Source: Ruegeria sp. THAF57 (GTDB taxonomy: Bacteria; Pseudomonadota; Alphaproteobacteria; Rhodobacterales; Rhodobacteraceae). Taken from it: 64,000 nt of DNA. Both the position numbers and the translations under genes were made by a program. Shown here one piece after another: positions 25,116-35,173 of this stretch (position 1 is its first letter; each line of letters opens with the position of its first letter). The DNA lies in contig NZ_CAIWNQ010000007.1 in the NCBI RefSeq assembly GCF_903914075.1, positions 147,443-211,442 of the forward strand, given 5' to 3'. Under the pieces are notes generated by a model. The model made no database searches and was not told the origin of the DNA. It saw only the letters and a program-made list of their open reading frames with translations.

Positions 25116-26030
25116 ATGCGCATCATCTTCATGGGAACGCCCGAATTCTCGGTACCGGTGCTGGATGCGCTGGTTGAGGAAGGGCATGAGATTGCCGCCG
25201 TGTATTGCCAGCCGCCGCGCCCGGCAGGGCGGGGTAAGAAAGACCGCCCGACCCCGGTGCACGCGCGGGCCGAGGCGTTAGGCCTGACCGTACGCCATCC
25301 GGTTTCTTTGAAATCCGAAGAAGAACAATCCGCTTTTGCCGCCTTACAAGCTGACGTTGCCGTCGTTGTGGCATATGGCTTGCTGTTGCCTCAGGCCATT
25401 CTGGATGCGCCGCGCTTTGGCTGCGTCAACATCCATGCAAGCCTTTTACCCCGCTGGCGAGGGGCCGCGCCGATTCACCGTGCAATCATGGCGGGTGATG
25501 AACAAACCGGTATCTGCATCATGCAGATGGAGGCGGGGCTGGACACCGGCCCTGTCCTGCTGCGGCAGGCCACCGATATCCGAGATCAGGAAACGACCGA
25601 CCAACTGCATGACCGGCTTTCTGAGATGGGCGCGGGTCTGATCGTTCAGGCGCTGGCCACCTTGCCGGAGTTGACGCCGGTGAACCAGCCCGACGACGGC
25701 GTGACCTATGCCTCCAAGATCGACAAGTCCGAGGCGCGCATCGACTGGACCCGCCCGGCTGTTGAGGTCGATCGCCAGATACGCGGATTGTCACCCTTTC
25801 CCGGTGCATGGACTCTGGTTGAAGGCGAGCGGATCAAACTTCTGGCCTGCTGTCTGGCCGAGCGACAGGGCACCCCCGGTCAGGTTCTGGACGATGCGTT
25901 GTGTGTTGCTTGCGGAGAGGGGGCCGTGAAGCTCCTGCGCTTGCAAAGGGCGGGCAAAGGGGCGCAGGATACAGAAACGTTCCTGCGCGGTTGGCCAATC
26001 CCGGCCGGTACGCTGTTTCAATCGGAGTAA
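25116..26030 (+). CDS. fmt: Methionyl-tRNA formyltransferase
   Basis: This 304-residue enzyme transfers formyl from 10-formyl-tetrahydrofolate to Met-tRNA-fMet. The catalytic triad is visible as Asn105 and His107 in [16 protein letters not shown] and Asp143 in GLDTGPVL. The C-terminal OB-like tRNA-binding domain (about 205-304) includes [14 protein letters not shown] and [16 protein letters not shown] precedes the ATG. It is the third gene of the def cluster. Confidence 0.97.
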   Translation: MRIIFMGTPEFSVPVLDALVEEGHEIAAVYCQPPRPAGRGKKDRPTPVHARAEALGLTVRHPVSLKSEEEQSAFAALQADVAVVVAYGLLLPQAILDAPRFGCVNIHASLLPRWRGAAPIHRAIMAGDEQTGICIMQMEAGLDTGPVLLRQATDIRDQETTDQLHDRLSEMGAGLIVQALATLPELTPVNQPDDGVTYASKIDKSEARIDWTRPAVEVDRQIRGLSPFPGAWTLVEGERIKLLACCLAERQGTPGQVLDDALCVACGEGAVKLLRLQRAGKGAQDTETFLRGWPIPAGTLFQSE

Positions 26031-26036
26031 CACCGC

Positions 26037-26273
26037 ATGTTCATGATCCTGATGGGCACAGTCGTGATCGCCGGGATTGTTGGATACCTGTCCGAGAAGA
26101 CCGGTTTCACGCGTAACGGATATGTGCCTTCGATCATCATATGCATTGGCGGGGCGTTTCTGTTTTATTTCATCCGTATCATGTTCGGCATCAGCTTTGG
26201 CGCGCCCGGTCTGAATGCCGTGATCTCATCCATTGGCGCGTTGATCATCGTGCCGACGCATTGGAGGAAGTGA
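26037..26273 (+). CDS. Small three-helix membrane protein
   Basis: This 78-residue protein has three hydrophobic segments (about 1-19, 31-52 and 57-74) with short basic turns (SEKTGFTRNGY, THWRK). It lies 6 bp after fmt and 1 bp before a similar-sized membrane protein, so the pair is cotranscribed with fmt. It resembles small YeaQ/YmgE-type membrane proteins only loosely; function unknown. Confidence 0.7.
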   Translation: MFMILMGTVVIAGIVGYLSEKTGFTRNGYVPSIIICIGGAFLFYFIRIMFGISFGAPGLNAVISSIGALIIVPTHWRK

Positions 26274-26274
26274 C

Positions 26275-26511
26275 ATGCCCGTAATCGCTCTGATCGTGAT
26301 CGGCGCGGCCGCAGGGTTTCTGGCCACACGCCTTATGCGGATTGAGGCTGACATTCCGACAACGATGCTCATTGGCATCGTCGGCGCGTTGGTCGGAGGG
26401 TTTCTGCTGCGCGCATTGATAACCGTTGCAGGGTGGCTGTCCGGTTTTGTCGGTGCTGTTCTGGGCGCATTACTGGTGATCTGGATCTGGCAAAAATATC
26501 TGCGCCGCTGA
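26275..26511 (+). CDS. YeaQ/YmgE (transglycosylase-associated) type small membrane protein
   Basis: This 78-residue protein is made of three hydrophobic segments with glycine-rich helices (IVIGAAAGFLATRLM, MLIGIVGALVGGFLLRAL, GFVGAVLGALLVIWIW), the pattern of the GlsB/YeaQ/YmgE stress-related membrane family. The ATG follows the previous stop by 1 bp. The role of the family is poorly defined. Confidence 0.7.
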   Translation: MPVIALIVIGAAAGFLATRLMRIEADIPTTMLIGIVGALVGGFLLRALITVAGWLSGFVGAVLGALLVIWIWQKYLRR

Positions 26512-26562
26512 TCTGCGTGTCCTCGGCCGAACCGATACAATCTAATTCTTGTAGTCTGGTTC

Positions 26563-27186
26563 TTATCGACGCGGTGGGCGGCTTTTGTAGACTGGCAATC
26601 GCCAGCCAAACAGCAGTGATCCAGCCCTGAGTGCCCAGCAGACAAGGGCACAGGCCGAAAGTGCGGCAAAGGTATCCAGCCCTAAACGGGTTGCGAATAC
26701 GGCCGTCAGAGCACCGGCAAAGGCGCAAGACACATAAAGCTCGCCCTGTTTCAGAACCAGCGGGACCTCATTGCAAACCACGTCACGCATCAGCCCGCCG
26801 AGGCAACCTGTAATGATCCCCATCAGAACAACGATGACGCCGGAATGTCCCAGTGACAACGCAGCCGCTGTTCCTGCGGCAACGGCGATGGACAGGGCAA
26901 AACTGTCCAGCCAAACCAGCCAGTTATATCGGCTTTCCATCAGGTGCGCGGTGAAGAACACCAGCGCGGCGGCACCCGTTGCGATCAGGATGTAATTTGG
27001 CTGGCCAACCCAGAAAACCGGGTGCCGGTCCAGCAGCAGATCACGCACTGTTCCGCCGCCAACCGCGGTCAGGCAGGCAATGAACGCAAAGCCGACCAAA
27101 TCCAACTGCGCCCGGCTTGCAACCAAGGCACCCGTCAACGCGAACACAAAGACCGAGGCATAGTCCAGCAGTGCCAGTCCGCTCAC
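26563..27186 (-). CDS. TRIC-type cation channel family protein (YadS-like)
   Basis: This 207-residue inner-membrane protein has seven hydrophobic segments in two repeats, each with the family signature: [18 protein letters not shown] (residues 43-60) and [19 protein letters not shown]. Bacterial members form trimeric potassium-permeable channels in vitro; the cellular role is uncertain. The start is GTG (27184-27186), overlapping the rnhA stop as GTGA. It is the last gene of the ispH operon. Confidence 0.9.
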   Translation of the reverse strand: MSGLALLDYASVFVFALTGALVASRAQLDLVGFAFIACLTAVGGGTVRDLLLDRHPVFWVGQPNYILIATGAAALVFFTAHLMESRYNWLVWLDSFALSIAVAAGTAAALSLGHSGVIVVLMGIITGCLGGLMRDVVCNEVPLVLKQGELYVSCAFAGALTAVFATRLGLDTFAALSACALVCWALRAGSLLFGWRLPVYKSRPPRR

Positions 27187-27650
27187 GCCTTTTCCTTTTT
27201 CGGCTTGAACGGAGCCATGCCTGCACGGGCCAGTTCGTCGGCCTTTTCATTCTCGGGGTGTCCGGCATGTCCTTTGACCCACTCCCACGTCACGTCGTGG
27301 CGGGTCTGCGCTTCGTCCAGTCGTTGCCACAGATCGACATTCTTGACGGGCTTTTTGTTCGAGGTCTTCCAGCCATTGCGTTTCCAGCCGAAAATCCAGC
27401 CGGTCACTCCGTTCTTTACATAGGCGCTGTCTGTAACGACCGTGATCTTCGAGGCCCGCTCCAGTGTTTCCAACGCGCTGATCGCGGCCAGCAATTCCAT
27501 ACGGTTGTTGGTTGTTTCAGCCTCTCCGCCGTTCAGCTCGCGTTCTTTCAGAACGGTGTCGCCATCCATCGCGCGCAGCAACACACCCCATCCGCCGGGG
27601 CCGGGATTGCCCGAGCAGGCCCCGTCTGTATAGGCGAACAGTTCAGGCAT
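27183..27650 (-). CDS. rnhA: Ribonuclease HI
   Basis: This 155-residue enzyme cuts RNA in RNA-DNA hybrids. The catalytic DEDD residues are visible: Asp9 ([17 protein letters not shown]), Glu52 (TNNRMELLA), Asp74 (VTDSAYV) and Asp138 ([10 protein letters not shown]). The ATG at 27648-27650 starts the canonical [10 protein letters not shown]; the open frame upstream has no similarity. Its start overlaps the end of the methyltransferase gene by 8 bp, and its stop overlaps the TRIC gene. Confidence 0.97.
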   Translation of the reverse strand: MPELFAYTDGACSGNPGPGGWGVLLRAMDGDTVLKERELNGGEAETTNNRMELLAAISALETLERASKITVVTDSAYVKNGVTGWIFGWKRNGWKTSNKKPVKNVDLWQRLDEAQTRHDVTWEWVKGHAGHPENEKADELARAGMAPFKPKKEKA

Positions 27651-28230
27651 GGGCGAGCACCAGAATGAAGCCGTCGTATGACCCGGCCAACCCCGCACCG
27701 ACGCCAGTGGTGATTTGGTCGATGCTAAATCCGGTAGTTGCAAGGGCCTCTTCGATCTCGGTCTGCGAGAAATAGGTATAGAACCGATCCAGATCGTCGC
27801 GATGTTCCCCCGTGCCGAGTTTCAGGCCAAGGAAGAAAACACCCTGAGGTTTCAAGGCCCGGCGGATCGCCGTCAAATGACGTGGGAAATCTTCGCGGGG
27901 GGCGTGCAAAAGAGAAAAGCTGGCATAGATGCCGTCATACTCAGCAACCTCGGTCACGTCATCGAACGTGCCGAGATGCGCATCTATGCCATTTTCCAAG
28001 GCGTGATCAACAAAGGCCTGTGTTGCGTCCAGCGCGCGAACCCGCAACCCTTCGCGCTGCAAGAACGCACTGTCTGAACCGGGGCCAGAACCGAGGTCCA
28101 GAATATAGCCGCCATCCACGACGGCTTCGGCAAAGGCCATGCGCGCTTCGATTTGTTCGGGGGGCAGGGGGACACTCAGGTATTCTGCAACGCGGGTTGT
28201 ATAAGCGTCGATCGTTCTTTTATCGGTCAC
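27643..28230 (-). CDS. SAM-dependent methyltransferase (class I)
   Basis: This 195-residue protein has the Rossmann SAM motif [16 protein letters not shown] (about residues 41-56), [13 protein letters not shown] as motif two and [22 protein letters not shown] as motif four, typical of the methyltransferase-11/25 group. The substrate is unknown. The start is GTG at 28228-28230, overlapping the stop of the DUF3429 gene (GTGA). The operon position between a membrane protein and rnhA gives no clear hint; the order ispH-...-rnhA is common in relatives. Confidence 0.85.
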   Translation of the reverse strand: MTDKRTIDAYTTRVAEYLSVPLPPEQIEARMAFAEAVVDGGYILDLGSGPGSDSAFLQREGLRVRALDATQAFVDHALENGIDAHLGTFDDVTEVAEYDGIYASFSLLHAPREDFPRHLTAIRRALKPQGVFFLGLKLGTGEHRDDLDRFYTYFSQTEIEEALATTGFSIDQITTGVGAGLAGSYDGFILVLAHA

Positions 28231-28679
28231 AAGTATACTCCGACGGCAAGGCAGGCCAAGACAACGGCCGTCAGCAACATGCGCAACCGCATCCACCAGA
28301 CCGGGGTCAGTCGCCAGTATGAAAACATGGCGTCCAATAAAAGCAACCCGGCAAATCCGTACATCAGGTTTGTTCCGGCACTGACTGGGCCGCCGCCCGT
28401 CTTGAAGAACGCCCATAGCGCAGGCAGGACCGAGAGCGTGTAGCAGGTTGCTGCCTTGCTGCCCGACGTTTTGGTCGCGAAGCCCCACAAAACGCCTGAC
28501 ATGAAGCTCAGGATGACCGAACCGTAGAATAACTGGACATATGGCCCAACAAACCGAGGCCCCAGCGCCTGTTTCCCCCAGTCGTTCAGATCACCGTTCA
28601 GGTAGGTCAGAGCACCCCAGATGAACGGGATGAGACCGGCTAGTCCAAGAAGCAGGGGGGCTTTGGGTATTCCGTTCAT
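28227..28679 (-). CDS. DUF3429 membrane protein (TMEM69-like)
   Basis: This 150-residue inner-membrane protein has five hydrophobic helices. The pattern [20 protein letters not shown], then [17 protein letters not shown] and a conserved [10 protein letters not shown] turn matches the DUF3429/TMEM69 family found in alphaproteobacteria and mitochondria. Function is unknown. Its ATG overlaps the ispH stop (ATGA) and its stop overlaps the methyltransferase start, so all three are coupled. Confidence 0.8.
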   Translation of the reverse strand: MNGIPKAPLLLGLAGLIPFIWGALTYLNGDLNDWGKQALGPRFVGPYVQLFYGSVILSFMSGVLWGFATKTSGSKAATCYTLSVLPALWAFFKTGGGPVSAGTNLMYGFAGLLLLDAMFSYWRLTPVWWMRLRMLLTAVVLACLAVGVYL

Positions 28680-29626
28680 GCGGGTTCCCGCAGCACGCGC
28701 GGGACTTTGAATTCAACGTTTTCAACGGCCGTTTCCACCATCTCGACCGTCACGTCATAGTGGTCGCGGAACGCATCTATCACCTCGTTCACCAACACTT
28801 CGGGGGCCGATGCACCTGCGGTGATTGCAATGCTTGAGATCCCTTCCAACGCGCGCCAGTCGATATCGGTCGCGCGCTGCACAAGCTGAGCATAGTCACA
28901 CCCGGCGCGCGAGGCGACTTCGACCAGACGCCGTGAATTGGACGAATTGGGTGCGCCTACCACCAGCAGGGCGTCCGATTTGGGCGCAACGGCCTTGACC
29001 GCTTCTTGCCGGTTGGTCGTCGCATAGCAGATGTCTTCCTTATGCGGTCCGACAATGGCAGGGAACCGGGCTTGAAGGGCCGCGATAATGTCTTTTGTGT
29101 CGTCGACAGACAGGGTGGTCTGGGTCACAAAAGCCAGCTTTTCGGGGTTGCGAACCTGAACCGTAGCAACATCTTCGACCGTTTCGACCAACAGCACTTC
29201 GCCCGCCGGCAGTTGGCCCATGGTCCCAACCGTTTCCGGATGCCCCTTGTGGCCGATCATGATCATCTGCAGGCCCGCGTCCGAGTGGCGCTGGGCTTCG
29301 ACATGGACCTTGGAGACCAAGGGACAGGTCGCGTCCACATAGATCATTTCGCGCCGTGCCGCCGTTTCCGGGACCGATTTCGGCACGCCATGGGCGGAAA
29401 AGATCACTGGCCGGTCATCAGGGCATTCGTCCAGTTCCTCGACAAACACCGCTCCTTTGTCGCGCAGCCCGTCGACGACAAATTTGTTATGCACGATCTC
29501 GTGGCGCACATAGACCGGTGCGCCCCATTTTTGCAGGGCCATTTCGACGATCTTGATGGCCCGATCGACACCGGCGCAGAACCCGCGCGGCGCGGCAAGG
29601 TACAAAGTCAGCGGGGGCTTGTTCAT
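28676..29626 (-). CDS. ispH: 4-hydroxy-3-methylbut-2-enyl diphosphate reductase
   Basis: This 316-residue iron-sulfur enzyme makes IPP and DMAPP in the last step of the MEP pathway. The three cluster cysteines are Cys17 ([11 protein letters not shown]), Cys101 (VDATCPLV) and Cys200 ([10 protein letters not shown]); the proton-relay Glu131 is in [11 protein letters not shown]. Length and motifs are standard. GGAGA precedes the ATG. It heads a run of five genes joined by stop-start overlaps (ispH, DUF3429, methyltransferase, rnhA, TRIC). Confidence 0.97.
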   Translation of the reverse strand: MNKPPLTLYLAAPRGFCAGVDRAIKIVEMALQKWGAPVYVRHEIVHNKFVVDGLRDKGAVFVEELDECPDDRPVIFSAHGVPKSVPETAARREMIYVDATCPLVSKVHVEAQRHSDAGLQMIMIGHKGHPETVGTMGQLPAGEVLLVETVEDVATVQVRNPEKLAFVTQTTLSVDDTKDIIAALQARFPAIVGPHKEDICYATTNRQEAVKAVAPKSDALLVVGAPNSSNSRRLVEVASRAGCDYAQLVQRATDIDWRALEGISSIAITAGASAPEVLVNEVIDAFRDHYDVTVEMVETAVENVEFKVPRVLREPA

Positions 29627-29753
29627 GTCACGGTCTCCTTAAGGCCACAGGTAAGTCTTTTCCCGGCCTTGGTCCAGACAGGACTGCGTCATTGATCTGA
29701 CATGAATCAGTGCTAGCCAAGAGGTGTTTTAGCACCTGTCTTTAGTTAAAGAA

Positions 29754-29782
29754 GCGCGGTCAGGTGTTAAGCCTGACCGCGC
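29754..29782 (-). terminator. Intrinsic terminator of the NYN gene
   Basis: GCGCGGTCAGG (29754-29764) and CCTGACCGCGC (29772-29782) form a perfect 11-bp stem with a 7-nt loop. On the minus strand it is followed by TTCTTT, consistent with termination of the gene ending at 29814. Confidence 0.75.
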
Positions 29783-29813
29783 CGTTTTCAACTCGGTTGT
29801 GAGTGATCGGGTG

Positions 29814-30386
29814 TTACTGCCCACCGGCCGCAACGCTGCGCGGTTCCATGGGCATCTCACGCGGAGGGCGGCCGATCACGTCGCGCAGGTCCTCCAACTC
29901 GATGAAGTTGTCCGCCTGGCGGCGCAGTTCGTCCGAGATCATCGGCGGCTGGCTGCGAATGGTCGAGACGACCGATACACGCACGCCCTGACGTTGCAGG
30001 CTGGCAATCAGCGGGCGGAAATCCCCGTCGCCCGAAAACAGCACGATATGATCCACGCGTGGTGCCAGTTCCATGGCATCCACGGTCAGTTCAATGTCCA
30101 TGTTTCCTTTGACTTTCCGACGCCCCATGCTGTCGGTGTATTCCTTTGCCGGTTTTGTCACCATGGTGAAGCCGTTGTAATGCAGCCAGTCAACCAAAGG
30201 ACGGATCGGCGAATACTCGTCGTTCTCCAAGAGCGCTGTGTAGTAGAAAGCTCTGAGCATTTTACCGCGACGCATGAATTCCTGACGCAGCAGCTTGTAG
30301 TCGATATCAAACCCAAGTGCTTTGGCGGCCGCATAAAGATTCGAGCCGTCGATGAACAGCGCTAGCCGTTCGTCTTTATAAAACAT
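29814..30386 (-). CDS. NYN-domain (LabA/DUF88) putative nuclease
   Basis: This 190-residue single-domain protein has the PIN/NYN fold. The acidic metal-binding residues are visible as Asp13 in LALFIDGSNLY, Asp97 in GNMDIELTVDAM and Asp120/Asp122 in LFSGDGDFRPLI. Family members are thought to process RNA; some (LabA) affect gene expression. AAGGAA precedes the ATG at 30384-30386 by 6 nt, which decides this start over an upstream frame extension. It is a single gene, divergent from folK, ending in a strong terminator. Confidence 0.9.
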   Translation of the reverse strand: MFYKDERLALFIDGSNLYAAAKALGFDIDYKLLRQEFMRRGKMLRAFYYTALLENDEYSPIRPLVDWLHYNGFTMVTKPAKEYTDSMGRRKVKGNMDIELTVDAMELAPRVDHIVLFSGDGDFRPLIASLQRQGVRVSVVSTIRSQPPMISDELRRQADNFIELEDLRDVIGRPPREMPMEPRSVAAGGQ

Positions 30387-30526
30387 AAATAGTTCCTTCC
30401 GGTACAAACCAGAACGCCGGGTGTTACGTGAGTGAGTCTAGGAAATAGGCGGCGCGCTGATACGCCTATAATTAGGGCATTTAATGTGTATCGCAAGTAT
30501 GCAATTCACCGAATATAGGGAGTAGA

Positions 30527-31096
30527 ATGCGCAAATTTTCGTCAAAAGTGGTGATCGCACTAGGCGCAAATCTCAATTTGAGGGATCAGGGGCCCAAGGT
30601 GACACTGGAAAAGGCGCTTGACGCGATACCGCGTCAGGGGGTGGTGATTCGCGCGGTCAGCCGCTTTTTCGAGACGCCGTGTTTCCCTGCCGGAGCGGGG
30701 CCGGATTATGTCAACGCGGCCGCGCTGATCGAGGCAGACAAGACCCCGGCAGAACTTTTGCACTTGCTGCATGAGGTCGAGCATGACCACGGCCGCCAAC
30801 GGGTTCAGCGCTGGGGGATGCGGACGCTGGATCTGGATCTGGTTTGCTATGACGATCAGGTGCTGCCCGATCGCGATGGGTATGAGCGGTGGAGAACCTT
30901 GTCTGCCGAAGACCAAAAACAACAGACGCCGGATCAGTTGATCCTGCCGCATCCCCGCCTTCAGGATCGGGCTTTCGTATTGGTACCCATGGCAGATATC
31001 GCCCCAGATTGGCGTCATCCGGTGCTGGGCCGAACCGTGTCGGAAATGCTGGCAGACCTTCCTGCAGACGATGTCGCGGCGGTCACCCCAATGTGA
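30527..31096 (+). CDS. folK: HPPK, folate biosynthesis pyrophosphokinase
   Basis: This 189-residue enzyme pyrophosphorylates 6-hydroxymethyl-dihydropterin with ATP before dihydropteroate synthase acts. The family motifs are VIALGANLNLRDQG at the start, SRFFETPCFPAGAGPDYVNAA and MRTLDLDLVCYDDQVL. GGGAG precedes the ATG. A roughly 15-residue insert (YERWRTLSAEDQKQQTP) before LILPHPRL is longer than in enterobacteria but usual in Rhodobacteraceae. It is followed by rpoZ. Confidence 0.95.
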   Translation: MRKFSSKVVIALGANLNLRDQGPKVTLEKALDAIPRQGVVIRAVSRFFETPCFPAGAGPDYVNAAALIEADKTPAELLHLLHEVEHDHGRQRVQRWGMRTLDLDLVCYDDQVLPDRDGYERWRTLSAEDQKQQTPDQLILPHPRLQDRAFVLVPMADIAPDWRHPVLGRTVSEMLADLPADDVAAVTPM

Positions 31097-31190
31097 ACGG
31101 TGCATTTGCAGCATTTCCTGCTTGTCAAGGCGGGGATTCGCGCTTAGATAAACCTCTTCCTGACATGGATTCAGTAACGGAGAGCGCCCT

Positions 31191-31544
31191 ATGGCCCGCG
31201 TGACGGTTGAAGACTGCGTAGACAAAGTGCCAAACCGGTTCGAGCTTGTGATGCTTGCCGCCCATCGTGCGCGCGAGATTTCCGCTGGTGGCCCGATCAC
31301 CGTGGACCGCGACAACGACAAAAACCCTGTCGTTTCGCTGCGCGAGATCGCGGACGAAACCCAAAGCGCGGATGAGCTGCGTGAGCGCCTGATCGAAGCC
31401 AACCAGACCCAGATCGAGGTTGACGAGCCGGAAGAAGACCAGATGGCTCTGCTGATGGGTGCGGAAACCGATAAGCCTGCGGACGACGATATGTCCGAAG
31501 AAAAGCTTCTGCGCGCTCTGATGGAGGCTCAAGGCCAGGGGTAA
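31191..31544 (+). CDS. rpoZ: RNA polymerase omega subunit
   Basis: This 117-residue subunit stabilises beta-prime in RNA polymerase and contributes to ppGpp binding. The N-terminal [33 protein letters not shown] is the omega signature, and the C-terminal half is acidic and variable. GGAG precedes the ATG. It sits directly before rsh, a very common pairing that joins the alarmone synthase to its polymerase target. Confidence 0.97.
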   Translation: MARVTVEDCVDKVPNRFELVMLAAHRAREISAGGPITVDRDNDKNPVVSLREIADETQSADELRERLIEANQTQIEVDEPEEDQMALLMGAETDKPADDDMSEEKLLRALMEAQGQG

Positions 31545-31570
31545 TCCCCTCGAACGAAGGTGCGGACCGG

Positions 31571-33703
31571 ATGATTTCTGCAGACGATCTGATTGCGCTG
31601 GTCCGCAACTACAACCCTAAGACAAATGCAGACCGCATCGCCCGGGCTTATGAGTTCGGAAAGCAGATGCACGAAGGCCAGTTCCGCCATTCGGGAGAGC
31701 CTTATTTTACCCACCCCGTTGCCGTTGCCGCCATCCTGACCGAACAGCGTCTGGATGATGCAACGATCATCACCGCCCTTTTGCATGACACGATCGAAGA
31801 CACCAAGGCCAATTACGGCAAAGTGTCCGATTTGTTCGGGGATGAGGTCGCTAAGCTGGTCGATGGGGTCACCAAGCTGACGAACCTGCAGCTTTCCAGC
31901 CGTGAAACCAAGCAGGCCGAAAACTTCCGCAAACTGTTCATGGCCATGTCCAAGGACCTGCGGGTTATTCTGGTCAAGCTGGCTGACCGCCTGCACAACA
32001 TGCGCACGATCAAGGCGATGCGCCCCGAAAAGCAGGTGCAAAAGGCGCGCGAGACGATGGATATCTACGCACCGCTTGCAGGGCGCATGGGGATGCAATG
32101 GATGCGCGAGGAGCTGGAAGACCTCGCCTTCCGCGTTCTGAACCCCGAAGGCCGCCAGTCGATCATTCGCCGCTTCATTACATTGCAGCGTGAAACCGGT
32201 GATGTGATTCATCGCATCACGGGCGATATGCGGCGCGAGTTGGAAAAGGCCGGGATCGAAGCCGAGGTGTTTGGCCGCGCCAAGAAACCTTATTCGATTT
32301 GGCGCAAGATGCAGGAAAAGGATCAGGGCTTTTCGCGCCTGTCTGATATCTATGGATTCCGCATCATCACTCAGACCGAAGAAGATTGTTACCGGACGCT
32401 GGGCGCAATCCACCAACGCTGGCGCGCGGTGCCGGGGCGGTTCAAGGACTACATCAGCCAGCCGAAATCGAACGGGTACCGCTCGATCCATACAACCGTG
32501 TCGGGGCGCGACGGTAAACGGGTCGAGGTGCAGATTCGTACCCGTCAGATGCATGATGTGGCCGAAACAGGTGTGGCCGCGCATTGGTCTTATCGCGATG
32601 GTGTCCGCTCGGAAAACCCGTTTGCGGTCGATCCGGCGAAATGGATCGCCAACCTGACCGAACAGTTTGACAGCGAAGAGGATCACGAAGATTTCCTCGA
32701 GGCGGTCAAGTTGGAGATGTATTCCGACCAGGTGTTCTGCTTTACGCCCAAGGGCGACGTGGTCAAGCTGCCGCGCGGGGCAACGCCGATTGACTTTGCC
32801 TATGCAATCCACACCCGGATCGGGTCCGCCTGTGTTGGCGCCAAGGTGGACGGCATCAGGGTTCCGTTGTGGACACGGATCAAGAATGGGCAATCGGTGG
32901 ATATTATCACCGCCGACGGGCAAACCCCGCAGGTCACATGGCTTGAGATCGCGGTGACCGGGAAGGCGAAAACCGCCATTCGCCGTGCGCTGCGCGAAGT
33001 GGACCGTGAACGGTTCATCAAGCTCGGCAAAGAGTTGGCGCGGTCCGGCTTTGATCACGTTGGGCGCAAGGCGACCGACAAAGCCTTGGATACGGCTGCC
33101 AAGCATCTTCGTTTGAAAGACCGCCACGAATTGCTGGCGCGGCTTGGCAGCGCGGAACTGACCGCCCATGATGTGGTCAGCGCGGTCTATCCGGAACTGA
33201 CACAGGATGACGGCGACGCAATCCCGCTGCGCCGTGCTGTGATCGGTCTGGAACCGGGGCAGAAATTCGACCGCGCGCCTTGCTGTCAGCCTCTGCCGGG
33301 TGAGCGGATCGTGGGCATTACCTATCGCGGGAAAGGCGTTGTGGTCCACGCCATTGATTGCGATCGTCTGACCGAGTTTGAGGGCGAGCCCGACCGTTGG
33401 GTCGATCTGCACTGGCATACCGGAACGCACCCGGCTGTATATGGTGCAACCCTGGATCTGACCATTGGCAATGACGCCGGGGTACTGGGGCGTATTTGCA
33501 CATTGATCGGCGAGAAAAAGGCCAATATTTCAAACTTGGAATTTGTCGACCGCAAGCCGGATTTTTACCGCTTGTTGATCAATGTCGAACTGCGGGATCT
33601 GGAGCAATTGCATTCGCTGATGCTGATGCTTGAGGCCGAAAGCGACGTTGCCGCGGTCGAACGCTACCGGGACAGGACCAAAACCGCCGTGGCGGCTGGC
33701 TAG
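31571..33703 (+). CDS. rsh: Bifunctional (p)ppGpp synthase/hydrolase Rsh
   Basis: This 710-residue RelA/SpoT homologue controls the stringent response. The order of domains is: HD hydrolase with His72-Asp73 and Glu76-Asp77 (LLHDTIEDT), synthetase domain with PKSNGYRSIHT near residue 300, TGS domain at about 388-450 (CFTPKGDVVKLPRGATPIDFAYAIH), a zinc-finger/helical region with CCQPLPGE near residue 573, and a C-terminal ACT domain (about 625-705). An intact HD pair and synthetase motif indicate both activities. It is the only RSH gene seen here, as in most alphaproteobacteria. It starts 26 bp after rpoZ. Confidence 0.96.
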   Translation: MISADDLIALVRNYNPKTNADRIARAYEFGKQMHEGQFRHSGEPYFTHPVAVAAILTEQRLDDATIITALLHDTIEDTKANYGKVSDLFGDEVAKLVDGVTKLTNLQLSSRETKQAENFRKLFMAMSKDLRVILVKLADRLHNMRTIKAMRPEKQVQKARETMDIYAPLAGRMGMQWMREELEDLAFRVLNPEGRQSIIRRFITLQRETGDVIHRITGDMRRELEKAGIEAEVFGRAKKPYSIWRKMQEKDQGFSRLSDIYGFRIITQTEEDCYRTLGAIHQRWRAVPGRFKDYISQPKSNGYRSIHTTVSGRDGKRVEVQIRTRQMHDVAETGVAAHWSYRDGVRSENPFAVDPAKWIANLTEQFDSEEDHEDFLEAVKLEMYSDQVFCFTPKGDVVKLPRGATPIDFAYAIHTRIGSACVGAKVDGIRVPLWTRIKNGQSVDIITADGQTPQVTWLEIAVTGKAKTAIRRALREVDRERFIKLGKELARSGFDHVGRKATDKALDTAAKHLRLKDRHELLARLGSAELTAHDVVSAVYPELTQDDGDAIPLRRAVIGLEPGQKFDRAPCCQPLPGERIVGITYRGKGVVVHAIDCDRLTEFEGEPDRWVDLHWHTGTHPAVYGATLDLTIGNDAGVLGRICTLIGEKKANISNLEFVDRKPDFYRLLINVELRDLEQLHSLMLMLEAESDVAAVERYRDRTKTAVAAG

Positions 33704-33719
33704 GAAGGGGTGATCAGGA

Positions 33720-34418
33720 GTGGTTTTCAAGCGCCGAGATCGACGCTCGCCTGTCCAGATCGCATCCGAATTCGTCTATCCCCGAGGCGGATGGACGCGC
33801 GCTTTTCACTACGTCAAACATCGGGTCCGCCGTCTGCCGGATTCGCCTGAACGTATTGCGCGAGGGATTGGGGCAGGGGTCTTTGCCGCGTTCACACCTT
33901 TTTATGGGCTGCACTTCGTCGTGGCCGCGGTGTGCGCGCGTCTGATCAACGGCAACATTCTGGCTGCGCTCAGCGGGACATTCTTTGGTAACCCTTTGAC
34001 TTATGTACCTATCGGAGTGGTTTGCCTGCAGACGGGCCATTTCCTGCTCGGGACCGAGTTTCAGGAAGGCGACACGCAGGGACTGATGGGAAAATTCGCC
34101 AATGCCCTGCGCGATCTGAAAGACAACCTGATCGCTATGTTCACCGACCGGGTCGCGGATTGGCACGGGCTTGGCATCTTCTATCGTGAGGTGTTCTACC
34201 CCTATCTGATTGGCGGAATTCTTCCGGGTCTTTTGGCCGCTGCGATTTGTTATTACCTCAGCCTGCCTTTGATCCGCACTTATCAGCAGCGCCGCCGCGA
34301 CAAGATCAAGGCAAAGTTTGATGAAATCAAACGGCTGGCCGAAACCAAGGCTGCCGTTCCAGTTTCAAACGCACTAGGCTCGGCCAAAAGTTCGGAAAGG
34401 GAATCAGGCGATGTCTGA
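33720..34418 (+). CDS. DUF2062 membrane protein
   Basis: This 232-residue protein carries the DUF2062 domain: [28 protein letters not shown] and [12 protein letters not shown], then two more helices and a basic cytoplasmic tail ([17 protein letters not shown]). Function is unknown; the family is widespread, often near lipid or cell-wall genes. The start is GTG at 33720 with GAAGGGG 9 nt upstream. Its end overlaps pdxJ by 8 bp, so it lies in the rpoZ-rsh-pdxJ run. Confidence 0.85.
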   Translation: MVFKRRDRRSPVQIASEFVYPRGGWTRAFHYVKHRVRRLPDSPERIARGIGAGVFAAFTPFYGLHFVVAAVCARLINGNILAALSGTFFGNPLTYVPIGVVCLQTGHFLLGTEFQEGDTQGLMGKFANALRDLKDNLIAMFTDRVADWHGLGIFYREVFYPYLIGGILPGLLAAAICYYLSLPLIRTYQQRRRDKIKAKFDEIKRLAETKAAVPVSNALGSAKSSERESGDV

Positions 34419-35163
34419 AAATCATTTGCGTCTGGGCGTGAACATCGACCACGTGGCGACCATTAGAAATGCGCGGGGCGGGGCCTACCCCGATCCAATG
34501 CGCGCCGCAAAACTGGCAGAGGAGGCTGGCGCAGACGGCATTACTGCCCATCTGCGCGAGGATCGCCGCCACATTGTCGACGCCGATATTGAAGCGTTGA
34601 TGGATGCGCTGACCGTTCCGCTGAATTTTGAAATGGCCGCCACGCCCGAGATGCAGAAGATTGCCCTGCGCCACAAACCGCACGCCGTCTGTATCGTCCC
34701 CGAAAAGCGCGAGGAACGCACCACTGAAGGCGGGCTTGAGGTCGCGCGCGAGGAAAACAAGCTGGCGCATTTCATCGCTCCGCTACGGGACGTCGGCTGC
34801 CGCGTGTCCATCTTTATCGCCGCCGACCAACGCCAGATCGAGGCGGCCCATCGCATCGGTGCCGAAGTGATCGAACTGCACACCGGTGCATATTGCGACG
34901 CCTTTGCCGAGGGTCACATGGACGAGGCCAACCGTGAACTGGAAAGCCTGCGCGAGATGTCGGCTTTCGCCCATTCGCTGGGCCTTGAGGTCCACGCAGG
35001 CCACGGCCTGACCTATGACACAGTTAAACCCATCGCCGCCTTCCCCGAGGTGCGCGAGCTGAATATCGGTCATTTCCTGATCGGCGAAGCCATCTTTCGC
35101 GGCCTCACCCCCGCCATTGCCGAGATGCGCAGGTTGATGGATGAGGCGCGGAGCACTAGCTGA
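34411..35163 (+). CDS. pdxJ: Pyridoxine 5'-phosphate synthase
   Basis: This 250-residue TIM-barrel enzyme condenses deoxyxylulose 5-phosphate with aminoacetone phosphate to make vitamin B6. Signatures are [18 protein letters not shown] at the start, [40 protein letters not shown] and [14 protein letters not shown]. The ATG overlaps the DUF2062 gene by 8 bp. It is convergent with the esterase gene, 10 bp apart. PLP produced serves the several PLP enzymes in the window. Confidence 0.97.
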   Translation: MSENHLRLGVNIDHVATIRNARGGAYPDPMRAAKLAEEAGADGITAHLREDRRHIVDADIEALMDALTVPLNFEMAATPEMQKIALRHKPHAVCIVPEKREERTTEGGLEVAREENKLAHFIAPLRDVGCRVSIFIAADQRQIEAAHRIGAEVIELHTGAYCDAFAEGHMDEANRELESLREMSAFAHSLGLEVHAGHGLTYDTVKPIAAFPEVRELNIGHFLIGEAIFRGLTPAIAEMRRLMDEARSTS

Positions 35164-35173
35164 AACGGTGTCT

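Noticed and set aside
31529..33430. A 633-codon open frame on the minus strand across rsh
   Set aside because: It is antisense to a clear Rsh protein; its translation is rich in His, Arg and Gln and lacks any domain. High-GC coding DNA often leaves such open antisense frames (similar cases lie over smc, parC, etfB and pckA).
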